Positions 6,958-15,529 of a stretch of DNA of 46,053 bases are shown here, in pieces. The stretch covers positions 1-46,053 of the forward strand of contig NZ_NFNY01000119.1 in assembly GCF_002179165.1 (NCBI RefSeq), written 5' to 3'. Source of the stretch: Campylobacter jejuni. GTDB taxonomy: Bacteria; Campylobacterota; Campylobacteria; Campylobacterales; Campylobacteraceae. How positions within the stretch are numbered: the first letter of the stretch is position 1; every line of letters starts with the position of its first letter. The notes below the pieces were generated by a model. That model was not told where the DNA came from. It saw only the letters and a program-made list of their open reading frames with translations, and did no database searches. Both the position numbers and the translations under genes were made by a program.

Positions 6958-8201
6958 TGCTAGTGATTGAAGATGTTAAAGCTTATGAAGTGCTTGATAG
7001 CAGGGGAAATCCTACGGTAAAAGCTGAAGTGATATTAAGTGATGGAAGTATGGGTGCAGCGATCGTGCCAAGTGGTGCAAGCACAGGATCTAAAGAGGCT
7101 TTAGAATTAAGAGATAATGATGAAAGATTTGGCGGAAAAGGCGTTTTAAAAGCTGTTTCTAATGTAAATGAAACTATAGCAGATGAAATTTTAGGACTCG
7201 ATGCTTTTAATCAAACCCAACTTGACGATACTTTACGCGAACTTGATGGCACAAATAATTATTCAAATTTAGGCGCAAATGCGACTTTGGGTGTATCTAT
7301 GGCTACTGCAAGAGCGGCTGCAAATTCATTAGGAATGCCTTTGTATCGTTATTTAGGTGGTGCTAATGCAAGTATTTTACCTGTGCCAATGTGTAATATT
7401 ATAAATGGCGGTGCACATGCGAGTAATAATATAGATTTTCAAGAGTTTATGATCATGCCTTTTGGCTTTACAAGCTTTAAAGAAGCTTTGCGTTCGGTTT
7501 GTGAAATTTATGCTATTTTGAAAAAAGAATTAGTTTCTAGCGGACATTCTACTGCCTTAGGCGATGAGGGTGGCTTTGCTCCAAATTTAGCAAATAATAC
7601 AGAACCAATTGATCTTTTGATGACTTGTATTAAAAAAGCAGGTTATGAAAACAAAATTAAAATTGCACTAGATGTGGCAAGTACCGAATTCTTTAAAGAT
7701 GGAAAATACCATTTAGAGGGCAAAGTTTTTTCAAGTGATGATTTGATTGCTCGTTATGAAGAGCTTTGTGCTAAATATCCAATTTGTAGTATTGAAGATG
7801 GTTTAGCGGAGAATGACTTTGAAGGTTGGATTAAGCTTACGGAAAAATTAGGCAAAAAAATTCAGCTTGTGGGTGATGATTTGTTTGTGACTAATGAAGA
7901 TATTTTAAGAGAAGGTATTATTAAAAAAATGGCAAATGCGGTGCTAATAAAGCCAAATCAAATAGGAACTATCACTCAAACAATGAGAACCGTTCGCCTA
8001 GCACAAAGAAATAATTATAAATGTATCATGAGTCATAGAAGTGGTGAAAGTGAAGATGCTTTTATAGCAGATTTTGCCGTAGCTTTAAATACGGGACAAA
8101 TTAAAACAGGAGCCTTAGCAAGAGGCGAAAGAACTGCTAAATATAATCGCTTGCTAGAAATCGAACTTGAAAGCGATGAATTTTTAGGAGAAAAACTCTG
8201 A
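6957..8201 (+). CDS. eno: Enolase
   Basis: Enolase interconverts 2-phosphoglycerate and phosphoenolpyruvate. In campylobacters, which lack a complete classical glycolysis, it serves mainly gluconeogenesis. I use the ATG at 6957 that overlaps the recA stop (TGATG), not the TTG three bases upstream, giving 414 residues. Signature segments are [29 protein letters not shown], the [11 protein letters not shown] loop, [37 protein letters not shown] and [10 protein letters not shown]. The ribosome site lies in the GGGAGAAGAAG end of recA, so the two are translationally linked. Confidence 0.97.
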   Translation: MLVIEDVKAYEVLDSRGNPTVKAEVILSDGSMGAAIVPSGASTGSKEALELRDNDERFGGKGVLKAVSNVNETIADEILGLDAFNQTQLDDTLRELDGTNNYSNLGANATLGVSMATARAAANSLGMPLYRYLGGANASILPVPMCNIINGGAHASNNIDFQEFMIMPFGFTSFKEALRSVCEIYAILKKELVSSGHSTALGDEGGFAPNLANNTEPIDLLMTCIKKAGYENKIKIALDVASTEFFKDGKYHLEGKVFSSDDLIARYEELCAKYPICSIEDGLAENDFEGWIKLTEKLGKKIQLVGDDLFVTNEDILREGIIKKMANAVLIKPNQIGTITQTMRTVRLAQRNNYKCIMSHRSGESEDAFIADFAVALNTGQIKTGALARGERTAKYNRLLEIELESDEFLGEKL

Positions 8202-8470
8202 GCGATTTACTTAAAGAATACGACGAAAGCACCAAAAAAAAGAGTTTTTATACACATATTATAAAGATGTTTTTTTGGGCTTTATTTGTCATTATTGGAG
8301 CTATTTATTTTGGAAATATGCTTTTTGGGCAATACTCTTTAGATACTCTGCTTTCTCTTGAAGCAACTAAAGAAGAATTAAATAAGAAAATATCTTTGCT
8401 TAAAGAGCAAAATGCCAAAGCACAAAAAGATTATTTTGAATTAAAGGGTTTATATCCAAATGAAAATTAG
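8198..8470 (+). CDS. FtsB/DivIC-like single-pass division protein, apparent CTG start
   Basis: The architecture is that of FtsB/DivIC: a short cytoplasmic tail, one membrane segment ([20 protein letters not shown]) and a periplasmic coiled coil ([22 protein letters not shown]), ending LKGLYPNEN. Members join FtsL and FtsQ at the septum. The first ATG in frame is 8267, but the frame stays open upstream. AGGAG at 8186-8190 sits seven bases before a CTG at 8198, which would give 90 residues beginning (M)[14 protein letters not shown]. That adds the cytoplasmic tail that the family has. From ATG 8267 the product would be 67 residues with no ribosome site that I can see. The gene lies inside the recA-eno-cgpA run. 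Confidence 0.7.
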   Translation: MSDLLKEYDESTKKKSFYTHIIKMFFWALFVIIGAIYFGNMLFGQYSLDTLLSLEATKEELNKKISLLKEQNAKAQKDYFELKGLYPNEN

Positions 8471-9122
8471 AATTTTAGGAATATTTTTAGTGTTTGTTGT
8501 TTTACTAAGTGCTGAAGAAAATCCTTTTAAATCGGAACAAAATGTAAGTATGGTTGCACCACCTGACTTTCAAAAAGAAGATATTAAATTTAATTCCAAT
8601 GCAAGAGTGTTAAAAAGTGTAACTTTTAACTATATTAATCTTGATGGTAGCGAAGATAAATTGAATATTGATATTAATAAAAGCATAGATTGGCATGATA
8701 CTTATGTTATTTCACGCTTTAAAAGTCCAGATCCTTCTAAGGTTCTTGATGTTTCGGTTACTATACCAGAGCAAAATAGTTCTCAAAAAGAGTCTAATAA
8801 CACAGCAAATATAGAAATACCGTTACAAGTTGATAAAATTTATGATTTTGTATCTTATGCTGTGTATAAAAATAAAATCAAATTAAATACAAATAATGAG
8901 TTGATTAGTGATTTTTCTGTGGGAAATCCTAGTAAAATTGTAGTGGATTTTAAATCAGATACTATCAGTCCTACTAAAAATATACGCATTATAAATTCTA
9001 TTTTTAAGCGTATTGATTTTGGTTCACATAAAGGGTATTATAGATTAGTGATATATTTAGACGGGGCTTATAGTTACAATATCCAAAAAGATGCTACGGG
9101 TTATATGATTAATTTATTATAA
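8460..9122 (+). CDS. cgpA: AMIN-domain periplasmic N-glycoprotein CgpA
   Basis: A 220-residue exported protein (signal peptide [18 protein letters not shown]). The C-terminal half resembles an AMIN-type beta domain (SKIVVDFKSDT, FKRIDFGSHKGYYRLVIYLD) of the kind that targets envelope proteins to peptidoglycan or secretion machinery. Four sites match the Campylobacter PglB sequon D/E-x-N-x-S/T: EQNVS (N28), DINKS (N73), EQNSS (N106) and ESNNT (N113). CgpA is a known Pgl glycoprotein in C. jejuni. The ATG at 8460 overlaps the previous gene by 11 bases. Its stop overlaps the ligase start by one base. Confidence 0.85.
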   Translation: MKIRILGIFLVFVVLLSAEENPFKSEQNVSMVAPPDFQKEDIKFNSNARVLKSVTFNYINLDGSEDKLNIDINKSIDWHDTYVISRFKSPDPSKVLDVSVTIPEQNSSQKESNNTANIEIPLQVDKIYDFVSYAVYKNKIKLNTNNELISDFSVGNPSKIVVDFKSDTISPTKNIRIINSIFKRIDFGSHKGYYRLVIYLDGAYSYNIQKDATGYMINLL

Positions 9123-9970
9123 TGAAATTTCTCATTCTTTTATATTGTATTGGCTTTGCTTTTGCAAACGATATTTTGCTTCTTAGTAAATTAAATGAAG
9201 GGGAAATTAAAACAAGGGATTTTGATGGCTATTTGATGAGTGAAAAACTTGATGGGGTTAGAGGAATTTGGGACGGAAAAAGCTTGCAAACAAGACAAAA
9301 AAATATTATTAATTCTCCCAAATTTTTTACACAGAATTTTCCAAAATTTGCTCTTGATGGGGAATTATGGATATCTAGAGCTAAATTTGATGAAATATCA
9401 GCCTTAATTCGTAGCAGTGATGTGAATTCAAGTCTTTGGAAAAGTGTGAGTTATAATGTCTTTGATGTCCCAAATGCCTGTGAGGATTTTAAATTAAATC
9501 CTTGCACGCTTGAGACTCGTCTTCGAATTTTAAAACAATATTTAGAAAAAAATCATAATCCTTATATAAAAATTATTCCACAAATTCCTATTAAAAATTC
9601 ATCTCATCTTGAAAAATTTTATAACAATATCATTCAAAATAAAGGTGAAGGTGTTGTTATCCGTAAAAATTTAAGTCCTTATGAAAAAGGTAGAAGTAAA
9701 GAGGCTATGAAATTAAAGCCTTATGATGATGCAGAATGCGAAGTAGTAGGGTATGTAGAGGGTAGGGGCAAATTTAAAAATCAAATTGGTTCTTTATTGT
9801 GTAAAATGCCGAATGATAAAGTGATTAAAATAGGTAGTGGTTTAAAAGATAAAGACAGAGAGAATCCACCTAAGATTGGTTCGATGATTACTTATAAGTT
9901 TAATGGATTAACCAAGAATTCTTTACCCCGTTTTCCTATTTTTTTGCGTTTAAGAGATGAAAATCCTTGA
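9122..9970 (+). CDS. Minimal ATP-dependent DNA ligase with a signal peptide (LigE-type)
   Basis: A 282-residue ligase joining nicked DNA through a lysyl-AMP intermediate. The adenylation motif is EKLDGVRG (lysine near residue 42). Other nucleotidyltransferase motifs are LDGELW, EGVVIRK and MKLKPYDDAE. A short OB fold follows (EVVGYVEGRGKFKNQIGSLL). The N-terminus MKFLILLYCIGFAFA is a signal peptide, so the enzyme should act in the periplasm. This matches the LigE group, which is proposed to repair incoming DNA in competent bacteria. It overlaps cgpA by one base and ends the recA-headed run. The tRNA cluster begins 42 bases later. Confidence 0.88.
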   Translation: MKFLILLYCIGFAFANDILLLSKLNEGEIKTRDFDGYLMSEKLDGVRGIWDGKSLQTRQKNIINSPKFFTQNFPKFALDGELWISRAKFDEISALIRSSDVNSSLWKSVSYNVFDVPNACEDFKLNPCTLETRLRILKQYLEKNHNPYIKIIPQIPIKNSSHLEKFYNNIIQNKGEGVVIRKNLSPYEKGRSKEAMKLKPYDDAECEVVGYVEGRGKFKNQIGSLLCKMPNDKVIKIGSGLKDKDRENPPKIGSMITYKFNGLTKNSLPRFPIFLRLRDENP

Positions 9971-10012
9971 CTTTAAATTCTTTTTGTGATACAATATTTC
10001 CTTTTATTTACT

Positions 10013-10090
10013 CGGGGTGTAGCGCAGTCTGGTTAGCGCACTTGGTTTGGGACCAAGGGGCCGAAGGTTCGAATCCTTTCACCCCGACCA
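10013..10090 (+). tRNA. tRNA-Pro (TGG)
   Basis: The acceptor arms CGGGGTG and CACCCCG pair, the anticodon loop is TTTGGGA, the T-arm holds GGTTCGAATCC, and CCA is encoded. First of five tRNA genes on this strand. Confidence 0.95.
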
Positions 10091-10113
10091 TTTTTTATAA
10101 ATTTATACAAAAT

Positions 10114-10191
10114 GGTGAGTGTAGCTCAGTCGGTTAGAGCATCAGATTGTGGTCCTGAGGGTCGTGGGTTCAATTCCCATCACTCACCCCA
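10114..10191 (+). tRNA. tRNA-His (GTG)
   Basis: The acceptor arms GTGAGTG and CACTCAC pair, with the extra 5' G (10114) opposite C10188 that marks tRNA-His. The anticodon GTG lies in CAGATTGTGGTCCTG, the T-loop is GGTTCAATTCC, and CCA is encoded. Confidence 0.95.
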
Positions 10192-10194
10192 TCA

Positions 10195-10271
10195 GCGCTC
10201 GTAGCTCAACTGGATAGAGCGACAGACTTCGGATCTGTAGGCTATGGGTTCGATTCCTATCGGGCGCACCA
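10195..10271 (+). tRNA. tRNA-Arg (TCG)
   Basis: The acceptor arms GCGCTCG and CGGGCGC pair. The anticodon stem ACAGA/TCTGT encloses the loop CTTCGGA, giving anticodon TCG. The T-arm is GGGTTCGATTCC, and CCA is encoded. Confidence 0.93.
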
Positions 10272-10285
10272 CCAAATCTTTATAT

Positions 10286-10362
10286 GCGTTCATAGCTCAG
10301 CTGGATAGAGCAACGGCCTTCTAAGCCGTAGGTCAGAGGTTCGAATCCTCTTGGGCGTACCA
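10286..10362 (+). tRNA. tRNA-Arg (TCT)
   Basis: The acceptor arms GCGTTCA and TGGGCGT pair. The anticodon stem ACGGC/GCCGT encloses CTTCTAA, giving anticodon TCT. The T-arm is AGGTTCGAATCCT, and CCA is encoded. Only four bases separate it from the next tRNA. Confidence 0.93.
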
Positions 10363-10366
10363 CTTT

Positions 10367-10451
10367 GCGGATGTGGTGAAATTGGCAGACACGCCAGACT
10401 TAGGATCTGGTGCAGCAATGCGTGAAGGTTCAAGTCCTTTCATCCGCACCA
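10367..10451 (+). tRNA. tRNA-Leu (TAG)
   Basis: A class II tRNA with a variable arm. The acceptor arms GCGGATG and CATCCGC pair, the anticodon stem CCAGA/TCTGG encloses CTTAGGA (anticodon TAG), the T-arm is AAGGTTCAAGTCCTT, and CCA is encoded. It ends the tRNA cluster. The 239 bases that follow hold no clear gene. Confidence 0.94.
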
Positions 10452-10690
10452 TTATAAACCCCATTTTACCATACTTTGAGAGATTTTACTTAAATACGCT
10501 GAAGCCTTTGAAGTCCTATTGTATCATTTCGAATTATTTCAAAAAGGCAACCTTTGTCATAAATATTTAGAATTTGATTAAGAAATAAAATAAATTATTT
10601 AATTCATTTTTGATTAATTTTTATACTTACAATATTTACCCTATAAAAGTATTATTTCAAATATATTTTTATAAATTTGAAAGGAATTAA

Positions 10691-11131
10691 ATGAAAAAAT
10701 TATTTTTAGTTTTTATCTTAATTTTAGCAAGTGTTTTACAAGCAAAAAATTTAGAAATTTATGAGAGTCCTACTTGTGGATGTTGTGATCTTTGGGCGGA
10801 TTATATGAAAAAGCAAGGCTATGAAGTTAAAGTGATAAAAACAAATGATTTCTTAAAAATAAAACAAAATTTAGGTATTAAAGAAGAGTATCAAAGCTGT
10901 CATACTGGAGTGATTGATGGTTATGCTATAGAAGGACATGTGCCACAAAGTGCGGTGGCTTGGTTGCTTGAAAATAAACCTGAAGGAGTGATTGGAATTT
11001 CAGCACCCGGTATGCCACAAGGAAGTCCTGGAATGGAACAGGGTTATAGTGAAAAATATCCTGTCATTTTAATGAAAAAAGATGGAAGTTATGAGCTTTA
11101 TGGATATTTTATAGGCGATAAAAAAATATAA
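10691..11131 (+). CDS. DUF411 periplasmic metal-binding protein
   Basis: A 146-residue exported protein (signal peptide MKKLFLVFILILASVLQA). The mature part begins NLEIYESPTCGCCDLWADYMKK-like, with the CGCC motif of DUF411. The second family landmark, SCHTGVIDGYAIEGHVP, adds a Cys and His, and the end contains a methionine- and glycine-rich stretch (SAPGMPQGSPGMEQG). Family members are associated with copper handling, so a copper-binding role in the periplasm is plausible but not shown by the sequence. The ribosome site is AAAGGAATTAA before ATG. The position next to the iron/thioredoxin locus may be coincidental. Confidence 0.82.
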   Translation: MKKLFLVFILILASVLQAKNLEIYESPTCGCCDLWADYMKKQGYEVKVIKTNDFLKIKQNLGIKEEYQSCHTGVIDGYAIEGHVPQSAVAWLLENKPEGVIGISAPGMPQGSPGMEQGYSEKYPVILMKKDGSYELYGYFIGDKKI

Positions 11132-11529
11132 TTTTGTATTTTATATATTTAAAATATTAAATGTTAGATAAAAAGTATTTATAATATTTCTAACAAATTG
11201 GCTAAAATTTTGAAAGTGTAAAAATTTTTATAGAATAAATAAAAGTATTCATAAAGATGATTGAGTTTTTTAAGTCATTTAAATTTGATTTTTTGCAGTG
11301 AAATTAATATTTTATTTTAAGGAAATAAAATTTTCTTAAAATATGCTTTTTAGAATCTAAACTTAGAGCAAGACGATAATTTAGTTTGATAAATCGAATT
11401 TAGTAAGATTGTATAGTTTTAAATCTTATCTTAATTAAACTATCAGAATTGCAAATTCAATTTACGATAAAATGCAATTTTGAAAATAAATAATTTATTG
11501 AAAAATTTTATTAAGATAAGATGATTAAA
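11132..11529. repeat. 398-base gene-free stretch with nested inverted repeats
   Basis: No open frame with a ribosome site is visible on either strand. A 13-base inverted repeat (ATCTTATCTTAAT at 11423-11435, ATTAAGATAAGAT at 11510-11522) encloses a second, smaller one (AATTGCA at 11447-11453, TGCAATT at 11473-11479). The outer arm begins eight bases after the stop of fetF, so the folded RNA would sit at the 3' end of the fet transcript and could protect or terminate it. The remaining bases look like decayed intergenic sequence. Confidence 0.45.
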
Positions 11530-12033
11530 TCAGCTTTTTAATTTTTTAATTTCAGCTTCAAGCACACTATAAGGTGTCAAACCTATGAATTTTTCATCCA
11601 TTCTGCCTTTTTTAAAAAAGCTGATTACAGGTACACCAAAAATATCTCCTACTGAAGATGAAAGATATTTTGCAGCTTTTTTTTCGTAAAACATTGCTAA
11701 ATTTGATAAGCCTTTTTCTTTGGCCCAAGCTTTTGCGTCGTTTGCATCTTTAGCATCGCCTAAAATCACAAAAATATTAAAATCATAATTTTTAGCTAAG
11801 GTTTGTAAAATAGGAATTTGCTCCTTGCAAACTCCACAATCTTTAGTGAAAAATACCAAAGCAAAATTTTGCATTTGATTGTCTAGTTTTAAATTTTTTT
11901 CAAAACCATTGTAGGCAAAATTATAGCTTTTATCGCTATTTAAAGCTTTGAAATTCTCCCCACTATCACAAGCAATAAACAATAAAGATGTTATTAAAGC
12001 AAAGAAATAAGTTTGGATTCTAAAATTTGCCAT
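11530..12033 (-). CDS. fetF: Thioredoxin-fold lipoprotein FetF of the P19 iron locus
   Basis: A 167-residue exported thioredoxin-like protein. The N-terminal hydrophobic segment ends LLFIACDSG, a lipobox with Cys near residue 22, so it is probably membrane-anchored in the periplasm. The redox motif is DCGVCKEQIPIL (CxxC) after FALVFF, and VPVISFFKKG contains the cis-Pro segment. I chose the ATG at 12033 because GGAGAAAAACC precedes it. The gene overlaps the upstream fetE by 40 bases. It is the last gene of the fetA-F run. Its role with FetA-F is inferred from gene order and the known fetMP-fetABCDEF arrangement. Confidence 0.82.
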   Translation of the reverse strand: MANFRIQTYFFALITSLLFIACDSGENFKALNSDKSYNFAYNGFEKNLKLDNQMQNFALVFFTKDCGVCKEQIPILQTLAKNYDFNIFVILGDAKDANDAKAWAKEKGLSNLAMFYEKKAAKYLSSSVGDIFGVPVISFFKKGRMDEKFIGLTPYSVLEAEIKKLKS

Positions 12034-12482
12034 GGTTTTTCTCCTAAAATTCTCTCTTTTATGATTTTGTTTTGAAGTATGATTGTTGTAGGTGTTGCAA
12101 ATACAGAATAGCGATCATTTGTGATTTTAAGATCATCTTTTAAAACTTTGACATTTTTAAAATCAAATTGTTCGGCTAAAACCCTTACTACTTCGGCATT
12201 ATCTACAGAATTTATTGCATAAACGCTGATTTTATCTGGATATTTTTGTACGAATTCATCTAAGAGCGGTAATTCTTCTAAACAAGAAGGACAACCATTT
12301 TGAAAAAAGACTAAAACTTTTACATCATTTTTATCATCGCTTAATTTTACAGCTTTTCCAAAAACATCTTTGGCTGAAAGTTCAGCACCTATTTGACCGA
12401 TTTTTCCTTTATTTTCATTTTTTTCAAAAGAACAAGCATTAATTAAGAATATAGCTATTAAAAATAAAAATAATTTTTTCAT
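11994..12482 (-). CDS. fetE: Thioredoxin-fold lipoprotein FetE of the P19 iron locus
   Basis: A 162-residue periplasmic TlpA/ResA-like protein. The signal MKKLFLFLIAIFLINAC is a lipoprotein type with Cys17 as the lipid anchor. VLVFFQNGCPSCLEELPLLDEF contains the CPSC active site, and FATPTTIIL has the cis-Pro. It overlaps fetD by four bases upstream and fetF by 40 bases downstream. Two consecutive, divergent thioredoxin lipoproteins suggest an electron relay feeding metal reduction or disulfide maintenance in this iron-uptake system. The partner is inferred. Confidence 0.85.
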   Translation of the reverse strand: MKKLFLFLIAIFLINACSFEKNENKGKIGQIGAELSAKDVFGKAVKLSDDKNDVKVLVFFQNGCPSCLEELPLLDEFVQKYPDKISVYAINSVDNAEVVRVLAEQFDFKNVKVLKDDLKITNDRYSVFATPTTIILQNKIIKERILGEKPWQILESKLISLL

Positions 12483-13126
12483 TTTAAATTCCCATGTTGT
12501 AAGATAATAGTGCGATCAGCAAATTTGGCTAAGTCAGGATTGTGGGTGATTAAAACAATGGTTTTACCTTCATTCTTAAGTTTTTGTAGGGTTTCAAGCA
12601 CGATTTTTTCATTATCTTCATCTAAATTTCCTGTAGGTTCATCGGCAAGCAAAATTTCAGGATTATTAATAAGAGCCCTTGCGATACACACTCTTTGCTG
12701 TTCTCCTCCACTAAGCTCACTTGGTAAATGATGAAGTCTATGCGAAAGTCCTACTTTTTCAAGCACGATTTTTGCATCTTCTTCATCGACGCTTGAGTGA
12801 TAATATTGTGAAAGCATAACATTTTCTAAAGCGTTTAAATAGGGAATGAGATGAAACTGTTGAAAAATAAGTCCAATTTTTTCACGACGCATTTGAATTT
12901 TTTGCTCTTCATCCATTTGTGCTAAATTTTCTGCATCCAAAATATATTCACCACTGCTTGGATTGTCCATTAAAGATAATATATTTAAAAGTGTGGATTT
13001 TCCACTACCTGATGGACCCATAATGGCAAGCCATTCACCCTCATAAACGCTTAAATTGATATTATTTAAAGCTTTTACTTTTCCAAATTCTTTATTTAAA
13101 TTTACAATTTTTATAAGTTCTTTCAT
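12479..13126 (-). CDS. fetD: ABC transporter ATP-binding protein FetD (MacB/LolD type)
   Basis: A 215-residue ATPase with Walker A GPSGSGKST, Q-loop IFQQFHLIPYLNALEN, signature LSGGEQQRV, Walker B EILLADEPTGNLD and H-loop LITHNPDLAKFA. The LPSELSGGEQQR and EPTGNLD wording is typical of LolD/MacB-type ATPases. I place the start at ATG 13126, which overlaps the fetC stop (TGATG) and follows GAAAGGCGAG. The longer frame would need a TTG inside fetC. It energises the FetB/FetC permeases. Iron-linked function comes from the locus, not from the ATPase itself. Confidence 0.88.
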   Translation of the reverse strand: MKELIKIVNLNKEFGKVKALNNINLSVYEGEWLAIMGPSGSGKSTLLNILSLMDNPSSGEYILDAENLAQMDEEQKIQMRREKIGLIFQQFHLIPYLNALENVMLSQYYHSSVDEEDAKIVLEKVGLSHRLHHLPSELSGGEQQRVCIARALINNPEILLADEPTGNLDEDNEKIVLETLQKLKNEGKTIVLITHNPDLAKFADRTIILQHGNLK

Positions 13127-14244
13127 CACTCGCCTTTCAGATTTTCGCAAACATTGATTTTCAATGCTTTTTTAATAGGAAAAATCGCTGCTAAAAAAGC
13201 AAAAAATAAAGAAATAATTAAAGCCATAAATACGGCTTTAAACCTAAAATCTATGTTAGAATTAAAAATCAAATAGCCAAAAGTATTGGCTAAAAATATA
13301 CCACATATTGCCCCTAATATACTCGCAAATAAGCTTACAATAAAGCATTCGCTTGCGTAGAGTTTTATAATCTCGCTTTTTTTCGCACCCAAAGCTAAAC
13401 GCAAAGCGATTTCTTTTTTGCGTGAAAATATAATCGAACTTAGCGTAGTGTTTACACTCGTTGTGACTATAATTAAAATGATAATAATGATTAAAAACAT
13501 TAAACCTTTTATTTTGCTAAGCACCAAATTTTCACTTAAAGATACTGATGAAATAGGTTTTGCATTGATTTTTTCGTTATTAAGGGTTTTTGTTTTTGCA
13601 CTTACTTCATCAAAATTCCCATAAACGACCGCATTAGCATAATTAATGCCAAAAGTATCGCTTAAATTTTGCACGATGCTTAAAGGCGCTAGGGCGATAC
13701 TATCAAATTCATCATTGCTTAAAAGTATGCCTTTGATGATGAGTTTTACACTTTTTCCATTGTTTGGATTGTAAATTTGAAGTTCATTGCCTACTTTAAG
13801 CCCTAATTGTTTGGCTAAATTTATACCTAAAAAAACTGCATTTTCATCAAAATCGCTTAAAGAAAAACTCCCTTCTTTAACTTCTAAAAAAGGTTTTGTG
13901 ATCTTTAAAGCTCTAAAATCAGTGCCTAAAACCACTCCGCTTGTGCTACCTAGATTGAAAAATTCATATAAAAAAGGTGTAAAAGCTTTCGCTTTTAACT
14001 TTTCTTTGTTTTTTAAATAATCTTCATTTGTAATGATATTTTCATCATTTTTAGGACTTATCATTACATTTGCACCATAGGCTTTTAATTCTTTTGAAAG
14101 TTTTGTGTCGATGTCAAAATAGATATTTAAAAAAGCCGAGCAAGTAAGTGCACCGATAAAAACACTTAAAACGATGATAAAAAGCCTTTGATAAGAAAAA
14201 CTAATACTTTTAAAAAGTTCATTTAAAAAAAACTTATTTGCCAT
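13126..14244 (-). CDS. fetC: ABC permease FetC (FtsX/MacB-like)
   Basis: A 372-residue inner-membrane permease. It has one N-terminal membrane helix (LFIIVLSVFIGALTCSAFL), a large periplasmic domain (about residues 40-250) and three C-terminal helices with the FtsX-family cytoplasmic loop FSRKKEIALRLALGAKKSEI. This is the topology of mechanotransmission-type MacB permeases, which do not form ordinary import channels. It overlaps fetB by 11 bases upstream and fetD by one base downstream. Family assignment is firm. The transported substrate is not evident from the sequence. Confidence 0.86.
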   Translation of the reverse strand: MANKFFLNELFKSISFSYQRLFIIVLSVFIGALTCSAFLNIYFDIDTKLSKELKAYGANVMISPKNDENIITNEDYLKNKEKLKAKAFTPFLYEFFNLGSTSGVVLGTDFRALKITKPFLEVKEGSFSLSDFDENAVFLGINLAKQLGLKVGNELQIYNPNNGKSVKLIIKGILLSNDEFDSIALAPLSIVQNLSDTFGINYANAVVYGNFDEVSAKTKTLNNEKINAKPISSVSLSENLVLSKIKGLMFLIIIIILIIVTTSVNTTLSSIIFSRKKEIALRLALGAKKSEIIKLYASECFIVSLFASILGAICGIFLANTFGYLIFNSNIDFRFKAVFMALIISLFFAFLAAIFPIKKALKINVCENLKGE

Positions 14245-15529
14245 AAAGAACTCCTGCAGGAGAAAGATTTGTGATATTTTTTATAGGAAGCAAACATCCA
14301 AGTATAGCTATAAGTCCTGCAAAAACAAGGCTTAAAGGCAATGCTATAAAAGCAATATTTATAAAATATCCAAAAATACCAAGGCTTATAAATTCTGAAA
14401 GTCCTATGCCAAAGATGAAGCCAAAAACGGCAGAAATCAAAGCTACAATTAAATTTTCGCTTGTAAAAAGCAAATAAATTTGAAAAGTATTTGCACCAAG
14501 CACTTTTAAAAGTCCGATCTCTTTTTTTCTGCGATGAATTTCAGAACTCATTAAACTTGATATCGCAATGCTTGCAACGATAAGAGAAATGATGCAAGTA
14601 ATCGCCATTAAAGACTGAATTTTTTTCACCACCAAACTTTGTGCATCACTTATAGCATTAACAGCTTTTGCATCTGCTTTTGGCAAGGCATCACTGATTT
14701 GACTTGCAATCGAACCTACATAAGCTGAACAATACCATTTATCGTATTCCAGTTGATCGAGTTTTTCTTCACCCAAACGACGCACTTTTTCAGAAAGAGC
14801 TGATTCTGGTATGGTAAAAGCTCTAACTTCTGCGCTCGCATAAAGTCCTTTTTTGTCTAATAATTCTTGAGCTAAATTTAAGGGTATGATGATTTTATTT
14901 GACATTTTAGGATTAGTGTGAAGTAAAATTCCTACGATTTTTGTTTCTTTTGAAATATTGTTTTCTCCTATTAATTTTATAGTATCATTAATTTTTAACC
15001 CATTATTTTTGGCAAAATCTTCGCCCAGCATTACTTCCTCGCTATCATCTTTTGCCCATTTTCCTTCAATTTGTAAATAAGGATAAAGGCTTTTAATGCC
15101 TGTGATAAAATCATCATCATCTTTAATTTTTATGGCTTTTTGAAAATAAGTGCCATAAATTAAAGCTTTTTGCGTAGAATTTTCATTTTGAAATTCTATT
15201 TTTCCATCTAAAAATGGTGCAAAAGCGGTAATATTATTTCGCCAATAAATATCTTTTATGATGTATAAATCTTTTTCTTCTAAATAGTTTTTGTTTTTCA
15301 AAGGCTCGTAAAGTTCGTTGCCTATTTCTATGCTAAGACTTGACCCTTTGGGTAAAACAAGTATATTAGAACCATAACTTTTAAGTTGTTTGGTGATTTC
15401 ATCACCTATGCTTAAAGTGATATTTAGCATAGTGCATAATAAAAGTGTAGCCAAAAAACAAGTAAGAAAAGCTAGAAATTTTTGAATTTTATTTTTAAAA
15501 ATAGAATTTATTATCATTTTAACTAGCAT
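14234..15529 (-). CDS. fetB: ABC permease FetB (FtsX/MacB-like)
   Basis: A 431-residue permease with the same layout as FetC: an N-terminal helix (FLAFLTCFLATLLLCTMLNI), a periplasmic domain of roughly 250 residues and a C-terminal membrane bundle. The loop SSEIHRRKKEIGLLKVLGAN is the FtsX-type coupling segment. FetB and FetC are distant paralogues that probably form a heterodimer with FetD. The ribosome site AAAGGAGAAAT precedes the ATG, and the start overlaps the end of fetA by 11 bases. Uninterrupted overlaps from fetA to fetF imply a single transcript. Confidence 0.86.
   Translation of the reverse strand: MLVKMIINSIFKNKIQKFLAFLTCFLATLLLCTMLNITLSIGDEITKQLKSYGSNILVLPKGSSLSIEIGNELYEPLKNKNYLEEKDLYIIKDIYWRNNITAFAPFLDGKIEFQNENSTQKALIYGTYFQKAIKIKDDDDFITGIKSLYPYLQIEGKWAKDDSEEVMLGEDFAKNNGLKINDTIKLIGENNISKETKIVGILLHTNPKMSNKIIIPLNLAQELLDKKGLYASAEVRAFTIPESALSEKVRRLGEEKLDQLEYDKWYCSAYVGSIASQISDALPKADAKAVNAISDAQSLVVKKIQSLMAITCIISLIVASIAISSLMSSEIHRRKKEIGLLKVLGANTFQIYLLFTSENLIVALISAVFGFIFGIGLSEFISLGIFGYFINIAFIALPLSLVFAGLIAILGCLLPIKNITNLSPAGVLYGK

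Noticed and set aside
10373-10570. A 65-codon frame
   Set aside because: It begins inside the tRNA-Leu gene and its first third is the tRNA read as codons. No ribosome site.
10452-10690. Integrase remnant or attachment site after the tRNA-Leu gene
   Set aside because: A minus-strand piece ends in QRLQRI-like codons, but it is too short and no repeat of the tRNA 3' end was found.
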